NCBI GenBank assembly: GCA_026874595.1
Contig: CM049313.1
Span: 55,876,659-55,940,658 of the forward strand
Source of the DNA: Sipunculus nudus
Lineage: Eukaryota > Annelida > Sipuncula > Golfingiida > Sipunculidae
Direction of reading: 5' to 3'
Length of the DNA: 64,000 bases
In this document: positions 12,905 to 24,810 of the stretch, piece by piece
Layout of the letters: each line of letters starts with the position of its first letter
Numbering within the stretch: the stretch's first letter is position 1
Position numbers and translations under genes: made by a program
Notes under the pieces: generated by a model
Database searches by the model: none
What the model was told of the DNA's origin: nothing
Seen by the model: only the letters and a program-made list of their open reading frames with translations

Positions 12905-15200
12905 AAAATACAGGTGGCTCCACCAGTCTGCAGAAACTAATAAAAACACTTACAAACATCAATATCCATGCAAAGAATCATGGTGATCTCCCCATTAGTT
13001 GTTCAGATACTTCAGCTTTTGTATCAAATTGTCCATTATTCTGAGGGATACTTCGGAGTCCTATAGCTTGAGATATTGGTAACAGAGACCTAATTTTAAG
13101 TTTCCACAGGCACTTTTCATGGGCCTTCTTGCATGACAAGAATGAAGATTCTAGGTCCAGTTGTTGCCATTTGTACTCTGTTGACAGATAACCACATCCT
13201 TAAAGGTATCAAAAAAAGAGAAAAAAAAATCGTAAAAATTTGAAAAAAATAGAGGTGGCGCACCCAGTCTGCAGAAACTGATGGAACAGGTCATGATCAA
13301 TATGTATGCCGAAAATCATGACCATCAGTGTTGTAGTTATTGAGATACTGCAGTTTTTGTATCAAATTTTCCATTATTCTGGGGGGTAATTTCGAGCCAT
13401 ACAGCTTAAAGAATATGGGTAACAGAGACCTAATTTCAGGTTTCCATGGAGACTTTTCATGGGTCTCCCTGTGTGTCAAGAATGAAGATTCTAGGTCCAG
13501 TTTTAATTATTTGTGCCCTGTTAACAGATGTTCATAACTTTAAAGGTCTCAAAAATAGAGAAAAAATTCGTAAAAAAACCCGAACAAATACAGGTGGTGC
13601 CACCAGTCTGCAGAAACTGATGAAACACTCCATGATCAATATCCATGAAAACAATTATGGTGATCTCTGCATTAGTTGTTCAGATACTTCAGCTTTTGTA
13701 TCAAATTTTCCATTATTCTGAGCTGTACTTTGGAGTGCCATAGCTCAAAGGATATGGGTAACAGAGACCTAATTTCAGGTGTCCATGGAGACTTATCATG
13801 GGTCTCCCTGTGTGTCAACAATGAAGATTCTAGGTCTAGTCCTTACGATTTGTACCCTGTTGACAGATAACTACATCCTGAAAGGTCTCGAAAATAGAGA
13901 AAAAAAAAAATTGTGAAAATTTGAAAAAATACAGGTGGCACCACCAGTCTGCAGGTACTGATGAAACACCTCTTGATCAATATGTATGCCAAAAATCATG
14001 ACCATCAGTGTTGTAGTTATTGAGATGTTGCAGTTTGTTTTTATCAAATTTTCCATTATTCTGGGGGGTTATTGGGAGCCCCCCATAGCTCAAAGGATAT
14101 GGGTAACAGAGACCTTATTTCAGGTTTCCATGCAGACTTTTTATGGACCTCTCAGTGTGTCAAGAATGAAGATTCTAGGTCCAGTCTTTATGATTTGTGC
14201 CCTGTTAACAGCTGTTCACATTTTTAAATTCGTAAAAAATTGAAAAATTCAGGTGGCGCCACCAGTCTGCAGGAAGTGATGGAACATCTCATGATCAATA
14301 TGTATGCCAAAAATCATGACCATCAGTCAAGTAGTTAATGAGATATTGAAGTTTTTGTATGAATTTTTTTACTTTTCTGGGGGGTACTTTGGGGCCCCAT
14401 AGCTCGAAGGATATGGGTAACAGAGATCTAATTTATGGTTTCAATGGAGACTTTTAATAGGTTTCTCAGTGTGTCGAGAATGAAGATTCTAGGTCCAGCG
14501 GTTACGATTTGTGCCACATTAACAGATGACAGCATCTTTAAACGTCTCAAAAATAGAGGAAAAAATTGTAAAAAAAATCGAAAAATACAGGTGGCGCCAC
14601 CAGTCTGCAGGAACTTATGGAACATCTCATGATCAATATGTATGCCAAAAATCATGACCATCAGTGTTGTAGTTATTGAGATATTGAAGTTTTTGTATGA
14701 AATTTTTTACTATTCTGGGGGGTACTTTGGGGCCCCATAGCTCAAAGGATATGGGTAACAGAGACCTAATTTCTGGTTTCCAAGGAGATTTTTCATGGAC
14801 CTCTCAGTGTATCAAGAATTAAGATTCTAGGTCTAGGCTTTACGATTTGTGCCTTGTTAACAGATGTTCACATTTTTAAAGGTCTCAAAAATAGAGAAAA
14901 AAATTTGTAAAAAATCGAAAAATACAGGTGGCGCCACCAGTCTGCAGGAAGTGATGGAACATCTCATTATCAATATGTATGCCAAAAATCATGACCATCA
15001 GTCAAGTAGTTAATGAGATATTGAAGTTTTTGTATGAAATTTTTGACTTTTCTGGGGGGTACTTTGGGGCCCCATAGCTCAAAGGATATGGGTAACAGAG
15101 ACCTAATTTCTGGTTTCCAAGGAGATTTTTCAGGGACCTCTCAGAATCCCAAGTAACAAGGTTCTAGGTTCAGCGGTTACGATTTGTGCCTGGTTAACGG
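12905..15200 (+). repeat. About 340-bp tandem array, seven units (family-1 core)
   Basis: The anchor GGTGGNNCCACC followed by AGTCTGCAG recurs near 12913, 13254, 13593, 13934, 14252, 14590 and 14927, a period of 318-341 bp. Each unit also carries TATGCCAAAAATCATGACC (or a variant), a GAGATAYTG block, GGATATGGGTAACAGAGACC, and AATGAAGATTCTAGGTCCAG. The last three units are most alike; the first are more diverged. Short open frames on both strands here are repeat shadows. Confidence 0.9.
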
Positions 15201-15259
15201 ACGGACAGACGGACAGACGGACGACGGACAAAGAGTGATCGCTATAGCTCAGATGACTT

Positions 15260-17850
15260 TCATTGTTTCCTTTTCAAATTAAATACAATGTACATCTATA
15301 TGTATTAATTTTAAGGGTAGATAAGGGATAGGATAGGATAATATAGATTATTCTCTTCATTTGTGCTTATTTAGAAAAATGTTATTTTTATTAACACCAA
15401 AAGGGAAAAATGGATCCATTATAAGTGTAATAATTTATTGGATTTTCTATAATAAAAAAGCTGTTCCACAATATAATTTTGCTTAGCACTGTCATAATTC
15501 AATTTATAAGATTTTTTAGATCTTGAAAAATTTATTACATCTTAATCTCCCATGCCTGGTCAAATTAATTAGTTGTATCTGAACAAATGGTTGACCAGAT
15601 TCTAACTTTTCACAAATTTAGTTATGAGTACAAAAACTCAGTGAGCTTGACTGATCTGATTAACTCAGTAAACTGATAACGTGTGAAAAAGTCACTACAT
15701 TAAAAGAAGAAGATTTGGATTTGCTTCGCAACTGATTGGCAGCTAGCAGAGTCCGTATCCATAGGGATTTGACCTTGAATTCTCCTTGACAGCCATGATG
15801 GATGAATCCTACGGAGACTCTCATGGTGTCCACAGAATTAATTGAGAGGATCTTTGGCTCATCCCTACTCCCTTTTTCTCTCACTATTCTGAATCAAATT
15901 GATTTGCTCCAGCACCCTCAGATGCACATGTTTGTCAATGAAACTCTCACCTGTACCCTGGAATAAAGGCAAGAAATAAGCAGAGAATTTTTTTTCTATT
16001 GTTACTCCTTATGAACTCAAGGTATTGTTGATCGCAAACAATTTTTTCCAGTTACAGATACACAGGTCATCCTTCATAAAATAGGAATAATGAAGAAACC
16101 GTCTCTGACCTCAAATGAGTGATGATGAGGACAAATGGATCTAACACAGATTCAGCCAATAACATCACCCCTGGGTTATTCTAGGTCAAGTAATTCAATC
16201 CAGCCTGTCTTGAAAAAGGGATTACGAGCTTATTTCAAGCTGTTCCACAAGAGGTAATGCTATTAGAAGACATTACGGAGAGGCCTGGAAGAGTTTTAAT
16301 TTCAAGGGATTTCCGTTTCTATGAAAATTAAGACAGCCTCCATTCTCAACCATTCTGAATGAACAACCAAAGCACTCACTTGTTCAAGGATGTCCTTCAA
16401 ATCAAATAAAGTGACTGAGTAAGAGAGAAAGCTGCCACTGTGCACACTACTAGATCTAGTCTTCCAGCCTGTTTCAAAAACCAATTAATTATTCAGTGCA
16501 ATAATCTTACATATTAAGCAATATTTCTCGGAGGGTACCTGATCTTTCCTGCCTGTATAACCCAAAACATATTTGACAAGATAAGATAAAAGATCTGCTG
16601 ATTCAGCCCTATAGACATATAAATAAACATACCTGCTGTATTCTTGTCATCATAATCATAGAGGTAAAAAGAAACTGATTAAATCTTTATACATTATACC
16701 ATTTAAATTTTTTTTTATAAAGCATGATGAATAATAGTTTTCCATGCTGCTTCTCTGGGTCTAATTTTATATTGACACATATTACAACAATTACAAAGTG
16801 TGTGCTATGTTAACAACAGTCAAATTGAACCAATAAAGCTACTTTTTTTCATTTTTTTCATAAAAGACATTATTTTCAATAAATTTAATATTAAAAGTAT
16901 GCAAATACAATTCATAGGGTTTCATAGTTTCACAAAAGGATTTATTAATTTTTTCAAACACTTACTGTTGCTATATTTCACCTTTTTCCCTATTTCTTTT
17001 ATTTTTTCCTTTATGTCACATGGCTCAAACATATATACAACATCATACACAAACAACACAAAACTGAAATGGCTTTCTATCATTTATCCCTTCAAGCTAT
17101 ATGGTTACAAAATATATAATACATCATACACATAAAATGCCATACTAAAATTCATAGTCAGGCATCTTCTCTCAAAGATCTGTTAAGCTAACAGCAGTTC
17201 AAATATAAAACTGCATTATATCTAAGCCAATAAAGCACACATGCCGAGCAATCAATTGAACCTATCCTTATGTATAAACAATATTGTCTCATGTGCTTCA
17301 GGCCGACTTAATTGGTCTAAAAAGCATGATCGGTATATAAATCATCATGACAATAAATTTGATAGTTTGAGCGATTTCTGCCCTGCATTATTAATATCGC
17401 AGGATTCCGTCTACATTAATGGAGCGGTATTATTTCTGCTGACTCATGTTTGGTGTGCGGTCTCAAACATCTGTCTGTCTTCATTCTGTCAGTTGACCAT
17501 TTGTCATCACTTCAACCTGCAGGACTTGAAATTAACAACAAATCACCTGCACTGCTGCCATTCTTGATTTCAATTTTATTAAAGAATAAAATCTTGAAGA
17601 TTGAGAAAATATCAGTTTGTTTGAAACAGGTACTAAAAAGTGTTAATTGCAAAAGTTTTCAAACGATGTTAATTTATCTACATTCCTCATAAACAAGGCC
17701 TACAGGCCTAATGCGAACCTGTGCAAAGTTTGGGTGTATGAATGGAGGTTTATTTTAAAAATTTAAGTCCTGCATATCTACCTTAGTCATTATGATATCA
17801 GGTAAAATGGACATTTCGGACCTGCAAGTTTTAAACTAGGACATTTTAAA
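15260..17850. other. Intron sequence with possible conserved non-coding stretches
   Basis: Two stretches stand out as less AT-rich and unrelated to any repeat: 15660-16490 and 17230-17560. Short open frames in each (15660-15884 and 16302-16484 on the minus strand; 17241-17567 on the plus) show no family resemblance. Confidence 0.3.
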
Positions 17851-19740
17851 ACTAGAATATGGGTAGTCGACAAGCGACTATGTGTATCCGCAGAAATCAG
17901 AGTGGGACGGGTGAAGTGAGGCATGGATTGAGTGGCAAGGGGAATAGAGTGAGGTGTGTTGCATATTAGCATGGATGTCTGCAGCATAAACGTGAACTTA
18001 AGGTCATGCCACCTGTCATAAAATCGAGTCCAGGATGTATAAACATGCAAAATTTCAGGTGGATAAGTCAAACCACTGCTGAGATATGAGTGATTTTATC
18101 CCAAGGCAGATGAACAGATGGACAGTGTTCATAAGTGGTTGCAGGTGGCACCACCAGTTTTTGCTCATGATGAAGAGCTATGTGAGATCTATACACAAGC
18201 AAAATTTTGGCCCAATCGGTCAAACGGTTCCCGAGATATGAGCTTGGATGTCTGCAGAGTAAACATGAATGTAGGTGGCGCCACCTGTCATATCAGCAAG
18301 AAGGTTGTCCAGGATGTATAAACCTGCAAAAATTCAGGTGGACAAGTCAAACCACTCTGAGATATGAGTGATTTTATCCCAAGGCAGATGAAGAGTTGGA
18401 CACTGTGCATAAGTGGTTGCAGGTGGCACTACCCGTTTTGCCTATGATGAAGAGCTATGTGAGATCTATACACATGCAAAATTTTGGCCCAATTGGTCAA
18501 ACGGTTCCTGAGATATATGCTTGGATGTCTGCAGAGTAAACCCGAATGTAGGTGGCGCCAACTGTCATAAAATTGAGAAAGCTTTACAGGATGTATAAAC
18601 CTGCAAAATTTCAGGTGGATAAGTCAAACCACTGCTGAGATATGAGTGATTTTATCCCAAGGCAGATGAACAGATGGGTGCTGTGCATTAATGGTTGCAG
18701 GTGGTACCAGCCGTTTTGCCTATGATGAAGATCTATGTGATATCTATATACACATTCAAAATTTTGGCCCAATCGGTCAAACAGTTCCCGAGATATGAGC
18801 TTGGATATCTGCAGAGTAAATGTGAATGTAGGCGGTGCCACCTGTCATAAATCGAGAAAGCTGTCCAGAATGTATAAACCTGCAAAATTTCAGGTGGATA
18901 AGTCATACCACTTCTGAGATATGAGTGATTTTATCCCAAGGCAGATGAACAGATGGACGCTGTGCATAAGTGGTTGCACATGGGGCCACCAGTTTTGCCT
19001 ATGATGAAGAGCTATGTGAGATCTATACACATGCAAAATTTTGGCCCAATCGGTCTAATGGTTCCCAAGATATGAGCTTGGATGTCTGCAGAGTAAACAT
19101 GAATATACGTGGCGCCACTGTCATAAAATCAAGTAACCTGTCCAGGATGTATAAACATGCAAAATTTCAGGTGGATAAGTCATACCACTTCTGAGATATG
19201 AGTGATTTTATCCCAAGGCAAATGAACAGATGGACGTTATGCATAAGTGGTTGCAGGTGGAGCCACCAGTTTTGCCTATGATAAAGAGCTATGTGAGATC
19301 TATACACATGCAAAATTTTGGCCCAATCGGTCAAACGGTACCCGAGATATGAGCTTGGATGTCTGCAGAGTAAACCTGAATGTAGGTGGGGCCACCTGTC
19401 ATAAAATCGAGAAAGCTGTCAAGGATGTATAAACCTGCAAAATTTCAGGTGGATAAGTCCAACCACTGCTGAGATATGAGTGATATTATTCCAAGGAAGA
19501 TGAACAGATAGATGCTGTGCAAAAATGGTTGCAGTGGCGCCACCATTTTTAGTGTATGTTATAAAGCTATCAAAGGGCTACATTTGTGCAAAATTTTTAG
19601 TCTGATCAGTCAAACGGTTCCCAAGATATGCGGGTTTATGTGTGGAAACAGATGCACAAGTGGACGCTGGGCAGCGAGGAAAGGTCAGAGGTCAACCAAA
19701 AATGAGGGCACAGCAGTTCACATGTGACCTGATGATAAAC
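17851..19740 (+). mobile_element. Family-2 tandem-repeat element, second copy
   Basis: It opens CTAGAATATGGGTAGTCGAC with a 6-bp 5' hairpin (TAGTCG-acaag-CGACTA). About six units follow. Each has a GGTGG-type site, CTATGTGAGATCTATACACA, TTTTGGCCCAATCGGTCAAA, GAGATATGAGCTTGGATGTC, and a second GGTGG-type site before TGTCATAAAATC. The frames reading CEIYTHAKFWPNRSNGS in several units come from repetition, not a gene. The 3' end is unclear; the sequence after about 19680 does not match copy 1. Confidence 0.8.
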
Positions 19741-19828
19741 CCAATTCGCTTAAATGCAAACCAAGTTTTTTCAAACAGTTGAAAGATATAGTTCCAATAA
19801 TCTGGGAATTCTGCATCTAAACATTGTG

Positions 19829-19878
19829 TCTAGACGTCTAGATGCTGTGTCTAGACGTCTAGACACATTGTCTAGACA
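19829..19878. repeat. Twin 14-bp perfect palindromes
   Basis: TCTAGACGTCTAGA occurs at 19829-19842 and 19850-19863, with a further TCTAGACA at 19871-19878. The spacers (TGCTGTG, CACATTG) are near-repeats. This is a short chain of the same general type as 8.1-9.1 kb. Confidence 0.7.
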
Positions 19879-19879
19879 T

Positions 19880-20297
19880 CCCCCCGAGCCAGGTCAGTTG
19901 CCATGGTGATGTCTGGACCCCACCTGTTTGTACTGAGTGACCTCTTGACTTGGCGTCTGAAACTCAGCATGTTGTCAAATCTGTTTTCAAATACAGAAAG
20001 CCTTTTTCAATTGGCTACAATGCTTTTTTAAAGCTGTATTTACCCAATCTATTCTAAATATTATTAATCTAAATTAATGCAGATACCCAATAATAAGCTC
20101 CAGGGCACCAAGTTTTACATGTGACTAATTCTTACATGTAATTTGGAGATGCTAGCTCCGATGGTTTCTAACTTACAGCCATGGACGATAGAAAGCCAGC
20201 CCTGGACAGCGGATGGAGGACGGCTGACAGCAGACGGCTGACGATGGACAGACGACGCTGTGCCATCGCATAAGCTCACAGGTTCGCTAAAAAAGCT
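19880..20297 (+). mobile_element. Family-3 element, short copy without the internal array
   Basis: The 5' part (GTCAAATCTGTTTTCAAATA, ACAATGCTTTTTTAAAGCTG) parallels 27530-27640. It then passes almost directly to a microsatellite (GACAGCAGACGGCTGACG) and the tail GCATAAGCTCACAGGTTCGC followed by TAAAAA. A deletion derivative of the same family is the simplest reading. Confidence 0.55.
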
Positions 20298-22397
20298 TCA
20301 GGTAAATCTGAAGTTATGAGAGCATTAATTTAGTAATTTCTTAATTAATGTCTCACAAAGTGCTATAGATCATAAATATGTGCAGCTTAAAATCTTTAAG
20401 ATGACAATTTAAGAAAAAAATAGTAAAAATATTTACACTTGAAAAAATGCATGGAGAGTGTTAAACAATAAATTGCAATACTCTCAAAGAAAGTGCGAAC
20501 ACCTTACCTGATTTTTACTGATAATATAATGGGAGTTCCTCTATGTTTGGGTTAACAGAACTCCCCTCAGGAGCAGCAAAAGAAATCAATAACTAGTGTC
20601 CTATCTTACACCATCTTCAAAAAACAGCTGTTGGAATATCTGCATCTCTTGTTCTACTGTGTGGTTCTAAATGTTGCAGTTTTGAAAAATGGTTTATTAT
20701 TTTTTCTACATGATAGTTCCTTTGTGATACAAGCTTTAAAACAAAGAACCCATAAGTCATGTACACTCCCGAGGCAGCAGAAATCTTACGCTTCTAAAGA
20801 AGCAACTGATTTTCACGCTGCCAGCTTTGACCGTTAATGATATATTTAGACACCAGATGGTGGTTCGTTGTCCGCTGAAATAAACGTGCGTATGATGTGA
20901 CAAGCAGCCAATCAGATGTCAATAAACAAACACTCGACAGGCATCCTGGCTCCGCCCATTGCTACGCTTCAAGCGCCGCTTGATGAGTTTCCGGTCAAAT
21001 TTAAATTGCTCCCTCTGCATTCTCCCATCATCGACCGATTCGATTATGACATTATGACTGTGTTAGCGTAGCCATGTATCTGTTGTCTGCAGAACTGAAA
21101 CAAGCCAGCGAGGTTTGCACACAGCCTTTGTTGTTACGTTTCGTTTGAATTACAGCTCACCGGCCGAGCATCCTATGTGCCCAAGGCCCTAAGCACACCA
21201 CGTCAGGGGCAATTCTCTCTGAGCCTGCATGTGGCCTGTTCAGACGGTTACGCGGGGCGATGAGCTGACACTCAAAACGAAATAAACATGATTGGCTCCG
21301 TGTATTCCTCGCTTGGCTTTGTCTTTCAGCACAAGGTCTCATCTGATTGGACAAAAATACAGTCCTCCCCTCTGGTGTAGCAATTCAGGATACGAGGTCA
21401 TAACAAACAGCGCCTTACAATATAGGCAGTAGCCCTATAGGTAAAGCGCTGTGTAAAGAGCGTATATGTCATGGTACTCAACTGAAACTGTATATGAAAA
21501 TATTCTCAAGAATACAGAAATTAAGTAATAGGGCAAATGCTGCCACTTGGCAATACAGTCTGTTACGCATATGGATATATACCAGCATATTCATTAAACT
21601 TTTTTAGTTATAAAGACCTTAAGAATCCTCTTCAGGTGTAAAGAAGGGTACATACTACTTTCTACATATAATAAAGCAAGTAGGAGGTTCACAGTCATAA
21701 AATATTACATGTTAGTCGATATAAAATTATAATTAATAAACCAAGAAAAAATATCAAATTCTGGCCTGCTTGAACTTATGCTTCTGCATCAATAGGTAAC
21801 TGAAGCTTGAAACATTTTTAACTTTTGAATTCTGAAAGCTATATATATACATGCTAATATATATGCAAAAACCCTCTCTGGTTACATGGTTTTTGCATCA
21901 ACATTGCTTTGATGAAATTTTCTAAAATATTGTATATAAACAAGCTCATACACCCAACACAGGGGCATTAAATGAACTTTCAAAATAGGAATTACCTAGA
22001 GGTCATTATGCTAATAGAAATCCCATAAAGTCTAAAGTGAATGGCCTGTTTTAACCATCTGCATGCATATTACTGAAGAACAAATATGCCAAATTTGAAC
22101 AATATATCCCTATTGACTGAGCCATGAGGTTCTTTTGAAGAGTTACAAATATTTTCAGAGTAAAATGGTGGAATTATCTCTTTTTTTGAGAAAGGAGGTC
22201 AAAGAACCTTTATTTGATAGAATTTATTTTTATGAACTGAAATGTATGCAAAACTTTTGGTCCACAGGAGAAATGGATCTGATATGGTTCAAATGTCATG
22301 ATGGAGCAACAGCTGATGAGACAGAAGGACACAGACAATGGGTCACGCTAGCTCACAGTCAAATAAGAAAATCACTGACACAAGCACTTTTGAAATT
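20298..22397. other. Intron sequence around the promoter-like segment
   Basis: Outside 20830-21370 this is AT-rich with no recognised repeat or gene. Confidence 0.35.
20830..21370. promoter_or_regulatory. CpG-containing promoter- or enhancer-like segment inside the RasGRF intron
   Basis: An island of balanced base composition lies within AT-rich DNA. It has a forward CCAAT box (AGCCAATCAGA, about 20907), a CTCCGCCCATTG GC/CCAAT combination near 20950, and reverse CCAAT boxes (GATTGGC near 21290, TGATTGGAC near 21343). No repeat family seen elsewhere in the window covers it. It could be an alternative internal promoter of RasGRF, an intronic enhancer or the start of an unrelated transcript. 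A short open frame on the minus strand (21157-21354) has no recognisable features. Confidence 0.35.
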
Positions 22398-24273
22398 AAA
22401 CAAGTGACTGATGGGTCATGACGCTCAGCTGACAGGGAAGAGATTTTCAAAAGGAAATTTTATCATCTGAATGGTAGTATATACCCATTCAACTGAAGCA
22501 TCAAACAGATTAACTAACAGGCCAAGATTGTGTCTGTATTTATATATCTCAAAAATCGGGAAAAGATGCGTAAACTTTAAAAAAATACAGGTGGCTCCAC
22601 CAGTCAGCAGAAACTAATAAAAACACTTAATGGTCAATATCCATGCAAAGAATCATGGTGATCTCTGCATTAGTTGTTCAGATACTTCAGCTTTTGTATC
22701 AAATTTTCCATTATTCTGAGGGATACTTCGGAGTCCTATAGCTTGAAGGATACGGGTAACAGAGACCTAATTTCAGGTTTCCACAGACTCTTTTCATGGG
22801 CCTCCTTGCATGACAAGAATGAAGATTCCAGGTCCAGTTGTTACAATTTGTGCCATGTTAACAGATGACAGCATCCTTAAAGGTCTCAAAAATAGAGAAA
22901 ATATTTGAAAAATTGAATAAAATATAGGTGGCACCACCAGTCTGCAGAAACTGATGAAACACTCCATAATTATTATCCATACAAAGAATCATGGTGATCT
23001 CTGCAATAGTTGTTCAGGTACTTCAGCTTTTGTGTCAAATTGTCCATTATTTTGAGTCCTATAGCTTGAAGGATATGGGAAACAGAGACCTAATTTCATG
23101 TTTCCACAGACACTTTTCATGGGCCTCCTTGCATGACAAGAATGAAGATTCTAGGTCCAGTTTTTACGATTTGTACCCTGTTGACAGATGACCACATCTT
23201 TAAAGGTCTCAAGAATAGAGAAAATTATATATATAAATTTGAAAAAAATAGAGGTGGTCTACCCAGTCTGAAATAAACCAATGGAACCCCTCATGATCAA
23301 TATGTATGCCAAAAATCATGACCATCAGTGTTGTAGTTATTCAGATACTGCAGTTTTTGTATCAAATTTTTCATTATTCTGCGGGGTATTTTGGAGCCAT
23401 ACAGCTTCAAGGATATGGGTAACAGAGACCTAATTTCAGGTTTCCATGGAGACTTTTCATGGGTCTCCCTGTGTGTCAAGAATGAAGATTCTAGGTCCAG
23501 TTGTTATGATTTGTGCCCTGTTAACAAATGTTCATATCTTTAAAGGTCTCAAAAATAGAGAAAAGAATTTGTTAAAAAACCCGAACAAAAACAGGTGGTG
23601 TCACCAGTCTGCAGAAACTGATGAAACACTCCATGATCAATATCCAAGCAAACAATTATGGTTATCTCTTCATTAGGTGTTCAGATACTTCAGCTTTTGT
23701 ATCAAATTTTCCATTATTTGAGCTGTACTTTGGAGTGTGTTAACTCAAAGGATATGGGTAACAGAGACCTAAATTCAGGTTTCCAGGAGACTTTTCAGGG
23801 TCTCCCTGTGTGTCAAGAATGAAGATTCTAGGTCCAGCCGTTACAATTTTTACCCTGTTAACAGATGTTCACATTTTTAAAGGTCTCAAAAATAGAGAAA
23901 AAATTTGTAAAAAATTGAAAATACAGATGGCGCCACCAGTCTACAGAAACTGATGAAACATCTCATGATCAATATGTATGCCAAAAATCATGACCATCAG
24001 TGATGTAGTTAATGAGATATTGAAGTTTTTGTATGAAATTTTTTACTGTTCTTGGGGGTACTTTGGGGCCCCATACTTCAGAGGATATGGGTAACAGAGA
24101 CCTAATTTCTGGTTTCCAAGGAGTTTTTTCATGGACCTCTCAGAATTTCAAGTTACAAGATTCTATGATCAGCAGTTACGATTTGTGCCTGGTTAACGGA
24201 CAGACGGACCGATGGACAACGGACAAAGAGTGATAGCTATAGCTCAGAAGACTTATACAGTCAGCTGAGCTAA
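22398..24273 (+). mobile_element. Family-1 tandem-repeat element, copy 2, both ends present
   Basis: The 5' block AACAAGTGACTGATGGGTCA is followed by CGCTCAGCTGACAGGG, then an array of about 335-bp units anchored near 22591, 22927, 23250, 23593 and 23927. A GGACAGACGGACC microsatellite follows, then the 3' hairpin AGCTCAGAAGACT ... AGTCAGCTGAGCT ending in CTAA. The 5' CTCAGCTGAC and 3' GTCAGCTGAG form a subterminal inverted repeat. No coding capacity. Confidence 0.8.
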
Positions 24274-24599
24274 TAAAAAGGAGAATTCAGTAAAATTCTT
24301 TGGAGTCAGAGGTAAATTTTCTGGCCTGTCTGATATCACTTTCTACTGGAAATTTGGCCAATTTTCAGCAACTGTCAGACTACAAATATAGTATTTTCTA
24401 ATATACATTTTATATTGGTCCTTTTTTGTTTTTTTAGGCCATGTATCTGCAACAAGAAAAGAATAAGGGTAACTCCAAAGCATATTATTTGATCATTTCC
24501 TTTAAAAACAATTATTTTCTTTTAAAAATAATCATTGCAACAATTTGTTAATAAACTGCAAACCTAACAATTTACCAACCACTTTTATGGATAGTCACT

Positions 24600-24810
24600 G
24601 ATTATACATACTAGATGTATGCAATGGCTAAACGAAAAAATGGAAGCCTCCCCCTGGTCCGCAGCTGAGTGATAATAGGGTATTGCAATGGAGGTGAAGG
24701 TTGAAAATGAATACCAGGTGCAAATCTTTGACCTTGGACTGATTTGGTCCCCAAATTTCAGCTACTGAAAATCAGCCATATTGGAGATTAAGTACAAACA
24801 AAAAGTATCA
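24600..24810 (+). repeat. Dispersed repeat, copy 1
   Basis: CATACTAGATGTATGCAATG, GCTAAACG, a C-rich patch, GAGTGATAAT, CAGGTGCAAATCTTTGACCT and CTACTGAAAATCAGCCATAT follow the same order as 50036-50270. Family unknown. Confidence 0.55.

Larger units (their letters stand above)
11118..15259 (+). mobile_element. Family-1 tandem-repeat element, copy 1, with a nested family-2 element
   Basis: It begins AACAAGTGACCCATGGGTCA (a 14-bp palindrome inside) followed by GGCTCAGCTGACTGGGAAG, the same 5' block as at 22398 and 36691. It carries a tandem array and a GACGGACAGACGG-type microsatellite, then CTATAGCTCAGATGACT. The last part of the usual 3' hairpin is missing. The 5' block is split from the array by a second element (11301-12900). 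The order of 5' block, tandem core, short microsatellite and 3' hairpin is that described for bivalve 'pearl'/Helentron-associated non-autonomous elements. The class assignment is inference. No transposase or Rep/helicase frame is present. Confidence 0.7.

Noticed and set aside
13297-14661. Overlapping frames on both strands in the 340-bp array
   Set aside because: The same frames recur at the array period and appear on both strands; no unit keeps a full-length frame.
11700-15200. A CRISPR-like or satellite array from regularly spaced palindromes
   Set aside because: Unit length of 270-340 bp, diverged units and transposon-like ends in animal DNA rule out CRISPR; the array is part of mobile elements, not a free satellite.
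15885-15965. Possible minus-strand exon between TTATTCCAG and a stop
   Set aside because: A fair acceptor precedes about 30 open codons, but they do not match the expected RasGRF continuation and end in a stop without a donor.
18118-19432. Repeated 60-74-codon frames reading CEIYTHAKFWPNRSNGSRDMSLDV
   Set aside because: They occur once per family-2 unit, start at different points, are broken in sister units by frameshifts and stops, and run across the GGTGG palindrome. They reflect the repeat, not a gene family.
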